Source of the DNA: Litoditis marina
Taxonomy: Eukaryota > Nematoda > Chromadorea > Rhabditida > Rhabditidae
Direction of reading: 5' to 3'
Assembly: GCA_964036275.1 (NCBI GenBank)
Contig: OZ038434.1
Span: forward strand, 20,077,879 to 20,141,878
Length of the DNA: 64,000 nt
This document shows, one piece after another, positions 39,477 to 51,600 of this stretch. Both the position numbers and the translations under genes were made by a program. Every line of letters starts with the position of its first letter. Positions within the stretch are counted from its first letter, which is position 1. A model generated the notes under the pieces. It was given only the letters and a program-made list of their open reading frames with translations, made no database searches and was not told the origin of the DNA.

Positions 39477-39550
39477 TTCGTGAAGGGATTCGAACCCTAG
39501 GCCTACTGGACTGTAGAGCGCTGCTCTGCCGACTGATCCAAATGGTCACG
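39477..39550 (-). pseudogene. tRNA-like sequence, array 1 unit 6 (intact B box)
   Basis: B box is the consensus GGTTCGAATCC again, as in unit 1. The A box region reads TGGATCAGTCGG, with one change in the D stem (C to A), so GCTC/GAGC pairing is broken. It lies in the truncated last unit, about 70 bp before satellite A resumes. Confidence 0.6.
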
Positions 39551-39620
39551 AAGAAAGAAAGAAATGGACGGCGCCACACGTGCGCTGCCCGAAATCAATG
39601 ATTGATCACGGTCTCTGAGA

Positions 39621-40597
39621 ACTCCATTCACGTCAACTTGGGGGTGTTTTTGGTTAGCACCGCCACTCAATTATTTCGGGACTGTTTCAACTTATGCTAA
39701 TAAGATGAACATTTTAAGTTTCTACACATGAGATGAGTTCAAAAATACCAAGTTTGAACACTAAATCCCACGTAGGGCGAAAATCGCAACTCCATTCACG
39801 TCAACTTGGGGGTGTTTTTGGTTAGCACGGCCACTCAATTATTTCGGGACTGTTTCAACTTATGCTAATAAGATGAACATTTTTGAGTTTCTACACATGA
39901 GAGAAGTTCAAAAATACCAAGTTTGAACACTAAATCCCACGTAGGGCGAGAATCGCAACTCCATTCACGTCAACTTGGGGGTGTTTTTGGTTAGAACCGC
40001 CACTCAATTATTTCGGGACGGTTTCAACTTATGCTAATAAGATGAACATTTACGAGTTTCTACACATGAGAGAAGTTCAAAAATACCAAGTTTGAACACT
40101 AAATCTCACGTAGGGCGAAAATCGCAACTCCATTCACGTCAACTTGGGGGTGTTTTTGGTTAGCACCGCCACTCAATTATTTTGGGACTGTTTCAACTTA
40201 TGCTAATAAGATGCACATTTTTAAGTTTCTACACATGAGAGGAGTTCAAAAATACCAAGTTTGAATACTAAATCTCACGTAGGGCGAAAATCGCAACTCC
40301 ATTCACGTCAATTTGGGGGTGTTTTTGGTTAGCACCGCCACTCAATTATTTCAGGACTGTTTCAACTTATGCTAATGAGATGAACATTTTTGAGTTTCTA
40401 CACATGAGAGGAGTTCAAAAATACCAAGTTTGAACACTAAATCTCACGTAGGGCAAAAATCGCAACTCCATTCACGTCAATTTGGGGGTGTTTTTGGTTA
40501 GCACCGCCACTCAATTATTTCGGGACTGTTTCAACTTATGCTAATAAGATGAACATTTTTGAGTTTCTACACATGAGGGGAGTTCAAAAATACCAAG
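39621..40597 (+). repeat. Satellite A segment, + orientation (977 bp)
   Basis: About 5.8 A monomers reading forward, starting mid-monomer with ACTCCATTCACG directly after the tRNA-like array and ending at ATACCAAGT, where the array flips. The A on both sides is reversed, so the tRNA-like array plus this segment looks like an inverted insertion. Confidence 0.9.
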
Positions 40598-43500
40598 TGA
40601 GTGGCGGTGCTAACCAAAAACACGCCCAAATTGACGTGAATGGAGTTGCGATTTTCGCCCTACGTGAGATTTAGTATTCAAACTTGGTATTTTTGAACTC
40701 CTCTCATGTGTAGAAACTTAAAAATGTTTATCTTATTAGCATAAGTTGAAACAGTCCCGAAATAATTGAGTGGCGGTGCTAACCAAAAACACCCTCAAGT
40801 TGACGTGAATGGAGTTGCGATTTTTGCCCTACGTGAGATTTAGTGTTCAAACTTGGTATTTTTGAACTCCTCTCATGTGTAGAAACTTAAAAATGTTCAT
40901 CTTATTAGCACAAGTTGAGACAGTCCCGAAATAATTGAGTGGCGGTGCTAACCAAAAACACCCCCAAGTTGACGTGAATGGAGTTGCGATTTTCGCCCTA
41001 CGTGGGATTTAGTGTTCAAACTTGGTGTTTTTGAACTTCTCTCATGTGTAGAAACTCAAAAATGTTCATCTTATTAGCATAAGTTGAAACAGTCCCGAAA
41101 TAATTGAGTGGCGGTGCTAACCAAAAACACCCCCAAGTTGACGTGAATGGAGTTGCGATTTTCGCCCTACGTGGGATTTAGTGTTCAAACTTGGTATTTT
41201 TGAACTCCTCTCATGTGTAGAAACGTGAATGGAGTTGCGATTTTCGCCCTACGTGAGATTTAGTGTTCAAACTTGGTATTTTTGAACTCCTCTCATGTGT
41301 AGAAACTTAAAAATGTTTATCTTATTAGCATAAGTTGAAACAGTCCCGAAATAATTGAGTGGCGGTGCTAACCAAAAACACCCCCAAGTTGACGTGAATG
41401 GAGTTGCGATTTTCGCCCTACGTGAGATTTAGTGTTCAAACTTGGTATTTTTGAACTCCTCTCATGTGTAGAAACTTAAAAATGTTCATCTTATTAGCAT
41501 AACTTGAAACAGTCCCGAAATAATTGAGTGGCGGTGCTAACCAAAAACACCCCCAAATTGACGTGAATGGAGTTGCGATTTTTGCCCTACGTGAGATTTA
41601 GTGTTCAAACTTGGTATTTTTGAACTCCCCTCATGTGTAGAAACTCAAAAATGTTCATCTTATTAGCATAAGTTGAAACAGTCCCGAAATAATTGAGTGG
41701 CGGTGCTAACCAAAAACACCCCCAAATTGACGTGAATGGAGTTGCGATTTTTGCCCTACGTGAGATTTAGTGTTCAAACTTGGTATTTTTGAACTCCTCT
41801 CATGTGTAGAAACTCAAAAATGTTCATCTTATTAGCATAAGTTGAAACAGTCCTGAAATAATTGAGTGGCGGTGCTAACCAAAAACACCCCCAAATTGAC
41901 GTCAATGGAGTTGCGATTTTCGCCCTACGTGAGATTTAGTATTCAAACTTGGTATTTTTGAACTCCTCTCATGTGTAGAAACTTAAAAATGTTCATCTTA
42001 TTTGTATAAGTTGAAACAGTCCCGAAATAATTGAGTGGCCGTGCTAACCAAAAACACCCCCAAGTTGACGTGAATGGAGTTGCGATTTTCGCTCTACGTG
42101 AGATTTAGTATTCAAACTTGGTATTTTTGAACTCCTCTCAAGTGTAGAAACTTAAAAATGTTCTTCTTATTTGTATAAGTTGAAACAGCCCCGAAATAAT
42201 TGAGTGGCGGTGCTAACCAAAAACACCTCCAAGTTGACGTGAATGGAGTTGCGATTTTCGCCCTACGTGAGATTTAGTATTCAAACTTGGTATTTTTGAA
42301 CTCCTCTCATGTGTAGAAACTTAAAAATGTTCATCTTATTTGCATAAGTTGAAACAGTCCCGAAATAATTGAGTGGCGGTGCTAACCAAAAACACCCCCA
42401 AGTTGACGTGAATGGAGTTGCGATTTTCGCCCTACGTGAGATTTAGTATTCAAACTTGGTATTTTTGAACTCCTCTCATGTGTAGAAACTTTAAAATGTT
42501 CATCTTATTTGTATAAGTAGAAACAGTCCCGAAATAATTGAGTGGCCGTGCTAACCAAAAACACCCCCAAGTTGACGTGAATGGAGTTGCGATTTTCGCC
42601 CTACGTGGGATTTAGTGTTCAAACTTGGTATTTTTGAACTTCTCTCATGTGTTGAAACTCAAAAATGTTCATCTTATTAGCATAAGTTGAAACAGTCCCG
42701 AAATAATTGAGTGGCGGTGCTAACCAAAAGCACCCCCAAGTTGACGTGAATGGAGTTGCGATTTTCGCCCTACGTGGGATTTAGTGTTCAAACTTGGTAT
42801 TTTTGAACTTCTCTCATGTGTAGAAACTCAAAAATGTTCATCTTATTAGCATAAGTTGAAACAGTCCCGAAATAATTGAGTGGCGGTGCTAACCAAAAAC
42901 ACCCCCAAATTGACGTGAATGGAGTTGCGATTTTTGCCCTACGTGAGATTTAGTGTTCAAACTTGGTATTTTTGAACTCCTCTCATGTGTAGAAACTTAA
43001 AAATGTTCATCTTATTTGCATAAGTTGAAACAGTCCCGAAATAATTGAGTGGCGGTGCTAACCAAAAACACCCCCAAGTTGACGTGAATGGAGTTGCGAT
43101 TTTCGCCCTACGTGAGATTTAGTGTTCAAACTTGGTATTTTTGAACTCCTCTCATGTGTAGAAACTTAAAAATGTTCATTTTATTTGTATAAGTTGAAAC
43201 AGTCCCGAAATAATTGAGTGGCCGTGCTAACCAAAAACACCCCCAAGTTGACGTGAATGGAGTTGCGATTTTCGCCCTACGTGAGATTTAGTATTCAAAC
43301 TTGGTATTTTTGAACTTCTCTCATGTGTAGAAACTCAAAAATGTTCATCTTATTAGCATAAGTTGAAACAGTCCCGAAATAATTGAGTGGCGGTGCTAAC
43401 CAAAAACACCCCCAAATTGACGTGAATGGAGTTGCGAGTTTTGCCCTACGTGAGATTTAGTGTTCAAACTTGGTATTTTTGAACTCCCCTCATGTGTAGA

Positions 43501-46062
43501 AACTCAAAAATGTTCATCTTATTAGCATAAGTTGAAACAGTCCCGAAATAATTGAGTGGCGGTGCTAACCAAAAACACCCCCAAATTGACGTGAATGGAG
43601 TTGCGATTTTTGCCCTACGTGAGATTTAGTGTTCAAACTTGGTATTTTTGAACTCCTCTCATGTGTATAAACTTTAAAATGTTCATCTTATTTGCATAAG
43701 TTAAAACAGTCCCGAAATAATTGAGTGGCCGTGCTAACCAAAAACACCCCCAAGTTGACGTGAATGGAGTTGCGATTTTCGCCCTACGTGAGATTTAGTA
43801 TTCAAACGTGGTATTTTTAAACTCCTCTCATGTGTAGAAACTTAAAAATGTTCATCTTATTTGTATAAGTTGAAACAGTCCCGAAATAATTGAGTGGCCG
43901 TGCTAACCAAAAACACCCCCAAGTTGACGTGAATGGAGTTGCGATTTTCGCCCTACGTGGGATTTAGTGTTCAAACTTGGTGTTTTTGAACTCCTCTCAT
44001 GTGTAGAAACTCAAAAATGTTCATCTTATTTGCATAAGTTGAAACAGTCCCGAAATAATTGAGTGGCGGTGCTAACCAAAAACACCCCCAAATTGACGTG
44101 AATGGAGTTGCGATTTTTGCCCTACGTGAGATTTAGTGTTCAAACTTGGTATTTTTGAACTCCTCTCATGTGTAGAAACTTAAAAATGTTCATCTTATTT
44201 GCATAAGTTGAAACAGTCCCGAAATAATTGAGTGGCGGTGCTAACCAAAAACACCCCCAAGTTGACGTGAATGGAGTTGCGATTTTCGCCCTACGTGAGA
44301 TTTAGTGTTCAAACTTGGTATTTTTGAACTCCTCTCATGTGTAGAAACTTAAAAATGTTCATTTTATTTGTATAAGTTGAAACAGTCCCGAAATAATTGA
44401 GTGGCCGTGCTAACCAAAAACACCCCCAAGTTGACGTGAATGGAGTTGCGATTTTCGCCCTACGTGAGATTTAGTATTCAAACTTGGTATTTTTGAACTT
44501 CTCTCATGTGTAGAAACTCAAAAATGTTCATCTTATTAGCATAAGTTGAAACAGTCCCGAAATAATTGAGTGGCGGTGCTAACCAAAAACACCCCCAAAT
44601 TGACGTGAATGGAGTTGCGAGTTTTGCCCTACGTGAGATTTAGTGTTCAAACTTGGTATTTTTGAACTCCCCTCATGTGTAGAAACTCAAAAATGTTCAT
44701 CTTATTAGCATAAGTTGAAACAGTCCCGAAATAATTGAGTGGCGGTGCTAACCAAAAACACCCCCAAATTGACGTGAATGGAGTTGCGATTTTTGCCCTA
44801 CGTGAGATTTAGTGTTCAAACTTGGTATTTTTGAACTCCTCTCATGTGTATAAACTTAAAAATGTTCATCTTATTTGCATAAGTTAAAACAGTCCCGAAA
44901 TAATTGAGTGGCCGTGCTAACCAAAAACACCCCCAAGTTGACGTGAATGGAGTTGCGATTTTCGCCCTACGTGAGATTTAGTATTCAAACGTGGTATTTT
45001 TAAACTCCTCTCATGTGTAGAAACTTAAAAATGTTCATCTTATTTGTATAAGTTGAAACAGTCCCGAAATAATTGAGTGGCCGTGCTAACCAAAAACACC
45101 CCCAAGTTGACGTGAATGGAGTTGCGATTTTCGCCCTACGTGGGATTTAGTGTTCAAACTTGGTGTTTTTGAACTCCTCTCATGTGTAGAAACTCAAAAA
45201 TGTTCATCTTATTTGCATAAGTTGAAACAGTCCCGAAATAATTGAGTGGCCGTGCTAACCAAAAACACCCCCAAGTTGACGTGAATGGAGTTGCGATTTT
45301 CGCCCTACGTGAGATTTAGTATTCAAACTTGGTATTTTTGAACTCCTCTCATGTGTAGAAACTTAAAAATGTTCATCTTATTTGTATAAGTTGAAACAGT
45401 CCCGAAATAATTGAGTGGCGGTGCTAACCAAAAACACCCCCAAATTGACGTGAATGGAGTTGCGATTTTCGCCCTACGTGAGATTTAGTATTCAAACTTG
45501 GTATTTTTGAACTCCTCTCATGTGTAGAAACTTAAAAATGTTCATCTTATTTGCATTAGTTGAAACAGTCCCGAAATAATTGAGTGGCGGTGCTAACCAA
45601 AAACACCCCCAAGTTGACGTGAATGGAGTTGCGATTTTCGCCCTACGTGAGATTTAGTATTCAAACTTGGTATTTTTGAACTCCTCTCATGTGTAGAAAC
45701 TCAAAAATGTTCATCTTATTTGCATAAGTTGAAACAGTCCCGAAATAATTGAGTGGCGGTGCTAACCAAAAACACCCCCAAATTGACGTGAATGGAGTTG
45801 CGATTTTTGCCCTACGTGAGATTTAGTGTTCAAACTTGGTATTTTTGAACTCCCCTCATGTGTAGAAACTCAAAAATGTTCGTCTTATTAGCATAAGTTG
45901 AAACAGTCCCGAAATAATTGAGTGGCCGTGCCGTGCTAACCAAAAACACCCCCAAGTTGACGTGAATGGAGTTGCGATTTTCGCCCTACGTGGGATTTAG
46001 TGTTCAAACTTGGTATTTTTGAACTTCTCTCATGTGTAGAAACTCAAAAATGTTCATCTTAT
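40598..46062 (-). repeat. Satellite A array, reverse orientation
   Basis: About 32 reversed monomers, beginning GAGTGGCGGTGCTAACC right at the flip point. They include a truncated monomer at about 41150-41300, where GTAGAAAC runs directly into GTGAATGGAG, removing about 87 bp. The array contains a 7-monomer higher-order repeat and the boundary between the two 8092-bp units. No genes. Confidence 0.93.
42850..45220 (-). repeat. 7-monomer higher-order repeat in satellite A (1183 bp, two units)
   Basis: Rare variants recur 1183 bp apart: AATGTTCATTTTATT at 43171 and 44354; GTTGCGAGTTTTG at 43431 and 44614; ACGTGGTATTTTTAAAC at 43806 and 44989. 1183 is exactly 7 x 169. A similar spacing of about 1182 is seen in the 58-59 kb region. 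Confidence 0.78.
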
Positions 46063-46101
46063 CTCCATAAAAAGGTTAATCGAACAAAAACAAAAATGAT
46101 G

Positions 46102-46175
46102 TCCGTGAAAGGATTCGAACCCTAGGTCTACTGGACTGTAGAGCGCTGCTCTGCCGGCTGAGCCAAATGGTCACG
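46102..46175 (-). pseudogene. tRNA-like sequence, array 2 unit 1 (intact A and B boxes)
   Basis: Identical to the array 1 unit 1 copy: A box TGGCTCAGCCGG, B box GGTTCGAATCC, downstream T run. Anticodon arm degenerate. Confidence 0.65.
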
Positions 46176-46396
46176 AAGAAAGAAAGAAATGGACGGCGGC
46201 ACACGTGCACTGCCCGAAATCAAGGATTGATGACGGCTTCTGAGAGAATGCTTACTAACCAAACTTGTAACGCAGTTTTTGTATTTCAAACATCAACTTA
46301 GTGTGAATATATTAAAATATTTCGAAAAAGCAATTGTGTTAATGTGTAGAGATCCTGACTCCATAAAAGGTTAATCCAACAAACACAAAAATGATG

Positions 46397-46470
46397 TTCG
46401 TGAAGGGATTAGAACCCTCTGCCTACTGGACTGTAGGGTGCTGCTCTGCCGACTGAGCCAAATGGTCACG
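46397..46470 (-). pseudogene. tRNA-like sequence, array 2 unit 2
   Basis: B box mutated to GGTTCTAATCC; counterpart of 38305-38378. Confidence 0.6.
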
Positions 46471-46687
46471 AAAAAGAAAGAAATGGACGGCGGCACACGT
46501 GCGCTGCCCGAAATCAAGGATTGATCACGGTCTCTGAGAGAATGCTTACTAACCAAACTTGTAACGCAGTTTTTGTATTTCAAACATCAACTTAGTGTGA
46601 ACATATTAAAATATTTCGAAAAGCAATTGTGTTAATGTGTAGAGATCCTGACTCCATAAAAGGTTAATCCAACACACAAAAATGATG

Positions 46688-46761
46688 TTCGTGAAGGGAT
46701 TAGAACCCTCGGCCTACTGGACTGTGGGGTGCTGCTCTGCCGACTGAGCCAAATGGTCACG
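46688..46761 (-). pseudogene. tRNA-like sequence, array 2 unit 3
   Basis: B box mutated to GGTTCTAATCC; counterpart of 38596-38669. Confidence 0.6.
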
Positions 46762-46980
46762 AAGAAAGAAAGAAATAGACGGCGGCACACGTGCGCTGCC
46801 CGAAATCAAGGATTGATCACGGTTTCTGAGAGAATGCTTACTAACCAAACTTGTAACGCAGTTTTTGTATTTCAAACATCAACTTAGTGTGAATATATTA
46901 AAATATTTCGAAAAAGCAATTGTGTTAATGTGTAGAGATCCTGACTCCATAAAAGGTTAATCCAACACACAAAAATGATG

Positions 46981-47054
46981 TTCGTGAAGGGATTAGAACC
47001 CTCGGCCTACTGGACTGTGGGGCGCTGCTCTGCCGACTGAGCCAAATGGTCACG
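46981..47054 (-). pseudogene. tRNA-like sequence, array 2 unit 4
   Basis: B box mutated to GGTTCTAATCC; counterpart of 38889-38962. Confidence 0.6.
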
Positions 47055-47273
47055 AAGAAAGAAAGAAATAGACGGCGGCACACATGCGCTGCCCGAAATC
47101 AAGGATTGATCACGGTCTCTGAGAGAATGCTTACTAACCAAACTTGTAACGCAGTTTTTGTATTTCAAACATCAACTTAGTGTGAACATATTAAAATATT
47201 TCGAAAAAGCAATTGTGTTAATGTGTAGAGATCCTGACTCCATAAAAGGTTAATCCAACACACAAAAATTATG

Positions 47274-47347
47274 TTCGTGAAGGGATTAGAACCCTCGGCC
47301 TACTGGACTGTGGGGCGCTGCTCTGCCGACTGAGCCAAATGGTCACG
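47274..47347 (-). pseudogene. tRNA-like sequence, array 2 unit 5
   Basis: B box mutated to GGTTCTAATCC. The 3' flank carries the single array-specific change (AATTATG), leaving the T run intact. Confidence 0.6.
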
Positions 47348-47568
47348 AAGAAAGAAAGAAATAGACGGCGGCACACGTGCGCTGCCCGAAATCAAGGATT
47401 GATCACGGTTTCTGAGAGAATGCTTACTAACCAAACTTGTAACGCAGTTTTTGTATTTCAAACATCAACTTAGTGTGAATATATTAAAATATTTCGAAAA
47501 AACAATTGTGTTAATGTGTAGAGATCCTGACTCCATGAAAGGTTAATCCAACCAACACAAAAATGATG

Positions 47569-47642
47569 TTCGTGAAGGGATTCGAACCCTAGGCCTACTG
47601 GACTGTAGAGCGCTGCTCTGCCGACTGATCCAAATGGTCACG
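47569..47642 (-). pseudogene. tRNA-like sequence, array 2 unit 6 (intact B box)
   Basis: B box GGTTCGAATCC restored and A box altered (TGGATCAGTCGG), as in array 1 unit 6. Confidence 0.6.
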
Positions 47643-47712
47643 AAGAAAGAAAGAAATGGACGGCGCCACACGTGCGCTGCCCGAAATCAATGATTGATCA
47701 CGGTCTCTGAGA

Positions 47713-48689
47713 ACTCCATTCACGTCAACTTGGGGGTGTTTTTGGTTAGCACCGCCACTCAATTATTTCGGGACTGTTTCAACTTATGCTAATAAGATGA
47801 ACATTTTAAGTTTCTACACATGAGATGAGTTCAAAAATACCAAGTTTGAACACTAAATCCCACGTAGGGCGAAAATCGCAACTCCATTCACGTCAACTTG
47901 GGGGTGTTTTTGGTTAGCACGGCCACTCAATTATTTCGGGACTGTTTCAACTTATGCTAATAAGATGAACATTTTTGAGTTTCTACACATGAGAGAAGTT
48001 CAAAAATACCAAGTTTGAACACTAAATCCCACGTAGGGCGAAAATCGCAACTCCATTCACGTCAACTTGGGGGTGTTTTTGGTTAGAACCGCCACTCAAT
48101 TATTTCGGGACGGTTTCAACTTATGCTAATAAGATGAACATTTACGAGTTTCTACACATGAGAGAAGTTCAAAAATACCAAGTTTGAACACTAAATCTCA
48201 CGTAGGGCGAAAATCGCAACTCCATTCACGTCAACTTGGGGGTGTTTTTGGTTAGCACCGCCACTCAATTATTTTGGGACTGTTTCAACTTATGCTAATA
48301 AGATGCACATTTTTAAGTTTCTACACATGAGAGGAGTTCAAAAATACCAAGTTTGAATACTAAATCTCACGTAGGGCGAAAATCGCAACTCCATTCACGT
48401 CAATTTGGGGGTGTTTTTGGTTAGCACCGCCACTCAATTATTTCAGGACTGTTTCAACTTATGCTAATAAGATGAACATTTTTGAGTTTCTACACATGAG
48501 AGGAGTTCAAAAATACCAAGTTTGAACACTAAATCTCACGTAGGGCAAAAATCGCAACTCCATTCACGTCAATTTGGGGGTGTTTTTGGTTAGCACCGCC
48601 ACTCAATTATTTCGGGACTGTTTCAACTTATGCTAATAAGATAACATTTTTGAGTTTCTACACATGAGGGGAGTTCAAAAATACCAAGT
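47713..48689 (+). repeat. Satellite A segment, + orientation (copy of 39621-40597)
   Basis: Forward monomers displaced by 8092 bp. A one-base deletion near 48643 (AAGATAACATTT) distinguishes it from the first copy. It ends at the same ATACCAAGT/GAGTGGCGG flip. Confidence 0.9.
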
Positions 48690-51600
48690 GAGTGGCGGTG
48701 CTAACCAAAAACACGCCCAAATTGACGTGAATGGAGTTGCGATTTTCGCCCTACGTGAGATTTAGTATTCAAACTTGGTATTTTTGAACTCCTCTCATGT
48801 GTAGAAACTTAAAAATGTTTATCTTATTAGCATAAGTTGAAACAGTCCCGAAATAATTGAGTGGCGGTGCTAACCAAAAACACCCTCAAGTTGACGTGAA
48901 TGGAGTTGCGATTTTTGCCCTACGTGAGATTTAGTGTTCAAACTTGGTATTTTTGAACTCCTCTCATGTGTAGAAACTTAAAAATGTTCATCTTATTAGC
49001 ACAAGTTGAGACAGTCCCGAAATAACTGAGTGGCGGTGCTAACCAAAAACACCCCCAAGTTGACGTGAATGGAGTTGCGATTTTCGCCCTACGTGGGATT
49101 TAGTGTTCAAACTTGGTGTTTTTGAACTTCTCTCATGTGTAGAAACTCAAAAATGTTCATCTTATTAGCATAAGTTGAAACAGTCCCGAAATAATTGAGT
49201 GGCGGTGCTAACCAAAAACACCCCCAAGTTGACGTGAATGGAGTTGCGATTTTCGCCCTACGTGGGATTTAGTGTTCAAACTTGGTATTTTTGAACTCCT
49301 CTCATGTGTAGAAACGTGAATGGAGTTGCGATTTTCGCCCTACGTGAGATTTAGTGTTCAAACTTGGTATTTTTGAACTCCTCTCATGTGTAGAAACTTA
49401 AAAATGTTTATCTTATTAGCATAAGTTGAAACAGTCCCGAAATAATTGAGTGGCGGTGCTAACCAAAAACACCCCCAAGTTGACGTGAATGGAGTTGCGA
49501 TTTTCGCCCTACGTGAGATTTAGTGTTCAAACTTGGTATTTTTGAACTCCTCTCATGTGTAGAAACTTAAAAATGTTCATCTTATTAGCATAACTTGAAA
49601 CAGTCCCGAAATAATTGAGTGGCGGTGCTAACCAAAAACACCCCCAAATTGACGTGAATGGAGTTGCGATTTTTGCCCTACGTGAGATTTAGTGTTCAAA
49701 CTTGGTATTTTTGAACTCCCCTCATGTGTAGAAACTCAAAAATGTTCATCTTATTAGCATAAGTTGAAACAGTCCCGAAATAATTGAGTGGCGGTGCTAA
49801 CCAAAAACACCCCCAAATTGACGTGAATGGAGTTGCGATTTTTGCCCTACGTGAGATTTAGTGTTCAAACTTGGTATTTTTGAACTCCTCTCATGTGTAG
49901 AAACTCAAAAATGTTCATCTTATTAGCATAAGTTGAAACAGTCCTGAAATAATTGAGTGGCGGTGCTAACCAAAAACACCCCCAAATTGACGTCAATGGA
50001 GTTGCGATTTTCGCCCTACGTGAGATTTAGTATTCAAACTTGGTATTTTTGAACTCCTCTCATGTGTAGAAACTTAAAAATGTTCATCTTATTTGTATAA
50101 GTTGAAACAGTCCCGAAATAATTGAGTGGCCGTGCTAACCAAAAACACCCCCAAGTTGACGTGAATGGAGTTGCGATTTTCGCTCTACGTGAGATTTAGT
50201 ATTCAAACTTGGTATTTTTGAACTCCTCTCAAGTGTAGAAACTTAAAAATGTTCATCTTATTAGCATAACTTGAAACAGTCCCGAAATAATTGAGTGGCG
50301 GTGCTAACCAAAAACACCCCCAAATTGACGTGAATGGAGTTGCGATTTTTGCCCTACGTGAGATTTAGTATTCAAACTTGGTATTTTTGAACTCCTCTCA
50401 TGTGTAGAAACTTAAAAATGTTTATCTTATTAGCATAAGTTGAAACAGTCCCGAAATAATTGAGTGGCGGTGCTAACCAAAAACACCCTCAAGTTGACGT
50501 GAATGGAGTTGCGATTTTTGCCCTACGTGAGATTTAGTGTTCAAACTTGGTATTTTTGAACTCCTCTCATGTGTAGAAACTTAAAAATGTTCATCTTATT
50601 AGCACAAGTTGAGACAGTCCCGAAATAACTGAGTGGCGGTGCTAACCAAAAACACCCCCAAGTTGACGTGAATGGAGTTGCGATTTTCGCCCTACGTGGG
50701 ATTTAGTGTTCAAACTTGGTGTTTTTGAACTTCTCTCATGTGTAGAAACTCAAAAATGTTCATCTTATTAGCATAAGTTGAAACAGTCCCGAAATAATTG
50801 AGTGGCGGTGCTAACCAAAAACACCCCCAAGTTGACGTGAATGGAGTTGCGATTTTCGCCCTACGTGGGATTTAGTGTTCAAACTTGGTATTTTTGAACT
50901 CCTCTCATGTGTAGAAACGTGAATGGAGTTGCGATTTTCGCCCTACGTGAGATTTAGTGTTCAAACTTGGTATTTTTGAACTCCTCTCATGTGTAGAAAC
51001 TTAAAAATGTTTATCTTATTAGCATAAGTTGAAACAGTCCCGAAATAATTGAGTGGCGGTGCTAACCAAAAACACCCCCAAGTTGACGTGAATGGAGTTG
51101 CGATTTTCGCCCTACGTGAGATTTAGTGTTCAAACTTGGTATTTTTGAACTCCTCTCATGTGTAGAAACTTAAAAATGTTCATCTTATTAGCATAACTTG
51201 AAACAGTCCCGAAATAATTGAGTGGCGGTGCTAACCAAAAACACCCCCAAATTGACGTGAATGGAGTTGCGATTTTTGCCCTACGTGAGATTTAGTGTTC
51301 AAACTTGGTATTTTTGAACTCCCCTCATGTGTAGAAACTCAAAAATGTTCATCTTATTAGCATAAGTTGAAACAGTCCCGAAATAATTGAGTGGCGGTGC
51401 TAACCAAAAACACCCCCAAATTGACGTGAATGGAGTTGCGATTTTTGCCCTACGTGAGATTTAGTGTTCAAACTTGGTATTTTTGAACTCCTCTCATGTG
51501 TAGAAACTCAAAAATGTTCATCTTATTAGCATAAGTTGAAACAGTCCTGAAATAATTGAGTGGCGGTGCTAACCAAAAACACCCCCAAATTGACGTCAAT

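Larger units (their letters stand above)
37971..39620 (-). repeat. tRNA-like tandem array 1 (293-295 bp units, six copies)
   Basis: The motif AGGTTAAT starts units at 37981, 38276, 38569, 38862, 39155 and 39448 (steps 295, 293, 293, 293, 293). The last unit is cut after about 170 bp. Each unit comprises a minus-strand tRNA-like sequence, a GAAAGAAAGAAAT tract, a GC-richer CGGCGGCACACGTGC segment and an AT-rich end with ATATTAAAATATTTCG. Flanking satellite A is reversed on the left and forward on the right, with junctions at CATCTTAT/CTCCATAA and CTGAGA/ACTCCATTC. No poly(A) tail or target duplication is seen, so amplification was by tandem duplication. Confidence 0.9.
37071..45162. repeat. 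8092-bp tandem segmental duplication, unit 1
   Basis: Contains reversed A monomers, the complete tRNA-like array 37971-39620, a 977-bp + oriented A segment and reversed A. Nearly every base up to about 42157 recurs 8092 bp downstream, including private features: the CCGTGCCGTGC insertion near 37836 and 45928, and the truncated monomer at 41221 and 49312. The left boundary is blurred because A monomers look alike; homology may reach about 36.7 kb with one monomer added. After about 42157 the match continues with an offset of 9694, because unit 2 holds an extra 1602 bp. Confidence 0.85.
46063..47712 (-). repeat. tRNA-like tandem array 2 (six units)
   Basis: Copy of array 1 displaced by exactly 8092 bp, with unit starts at 46073, 46368, 46661, 46954, 47247 and 47540. 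Same truncated final unit and same junctions with satellite A. The only difference noticed is AATTATG instead of AATGATG near 47269. Confidence 0.9.
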
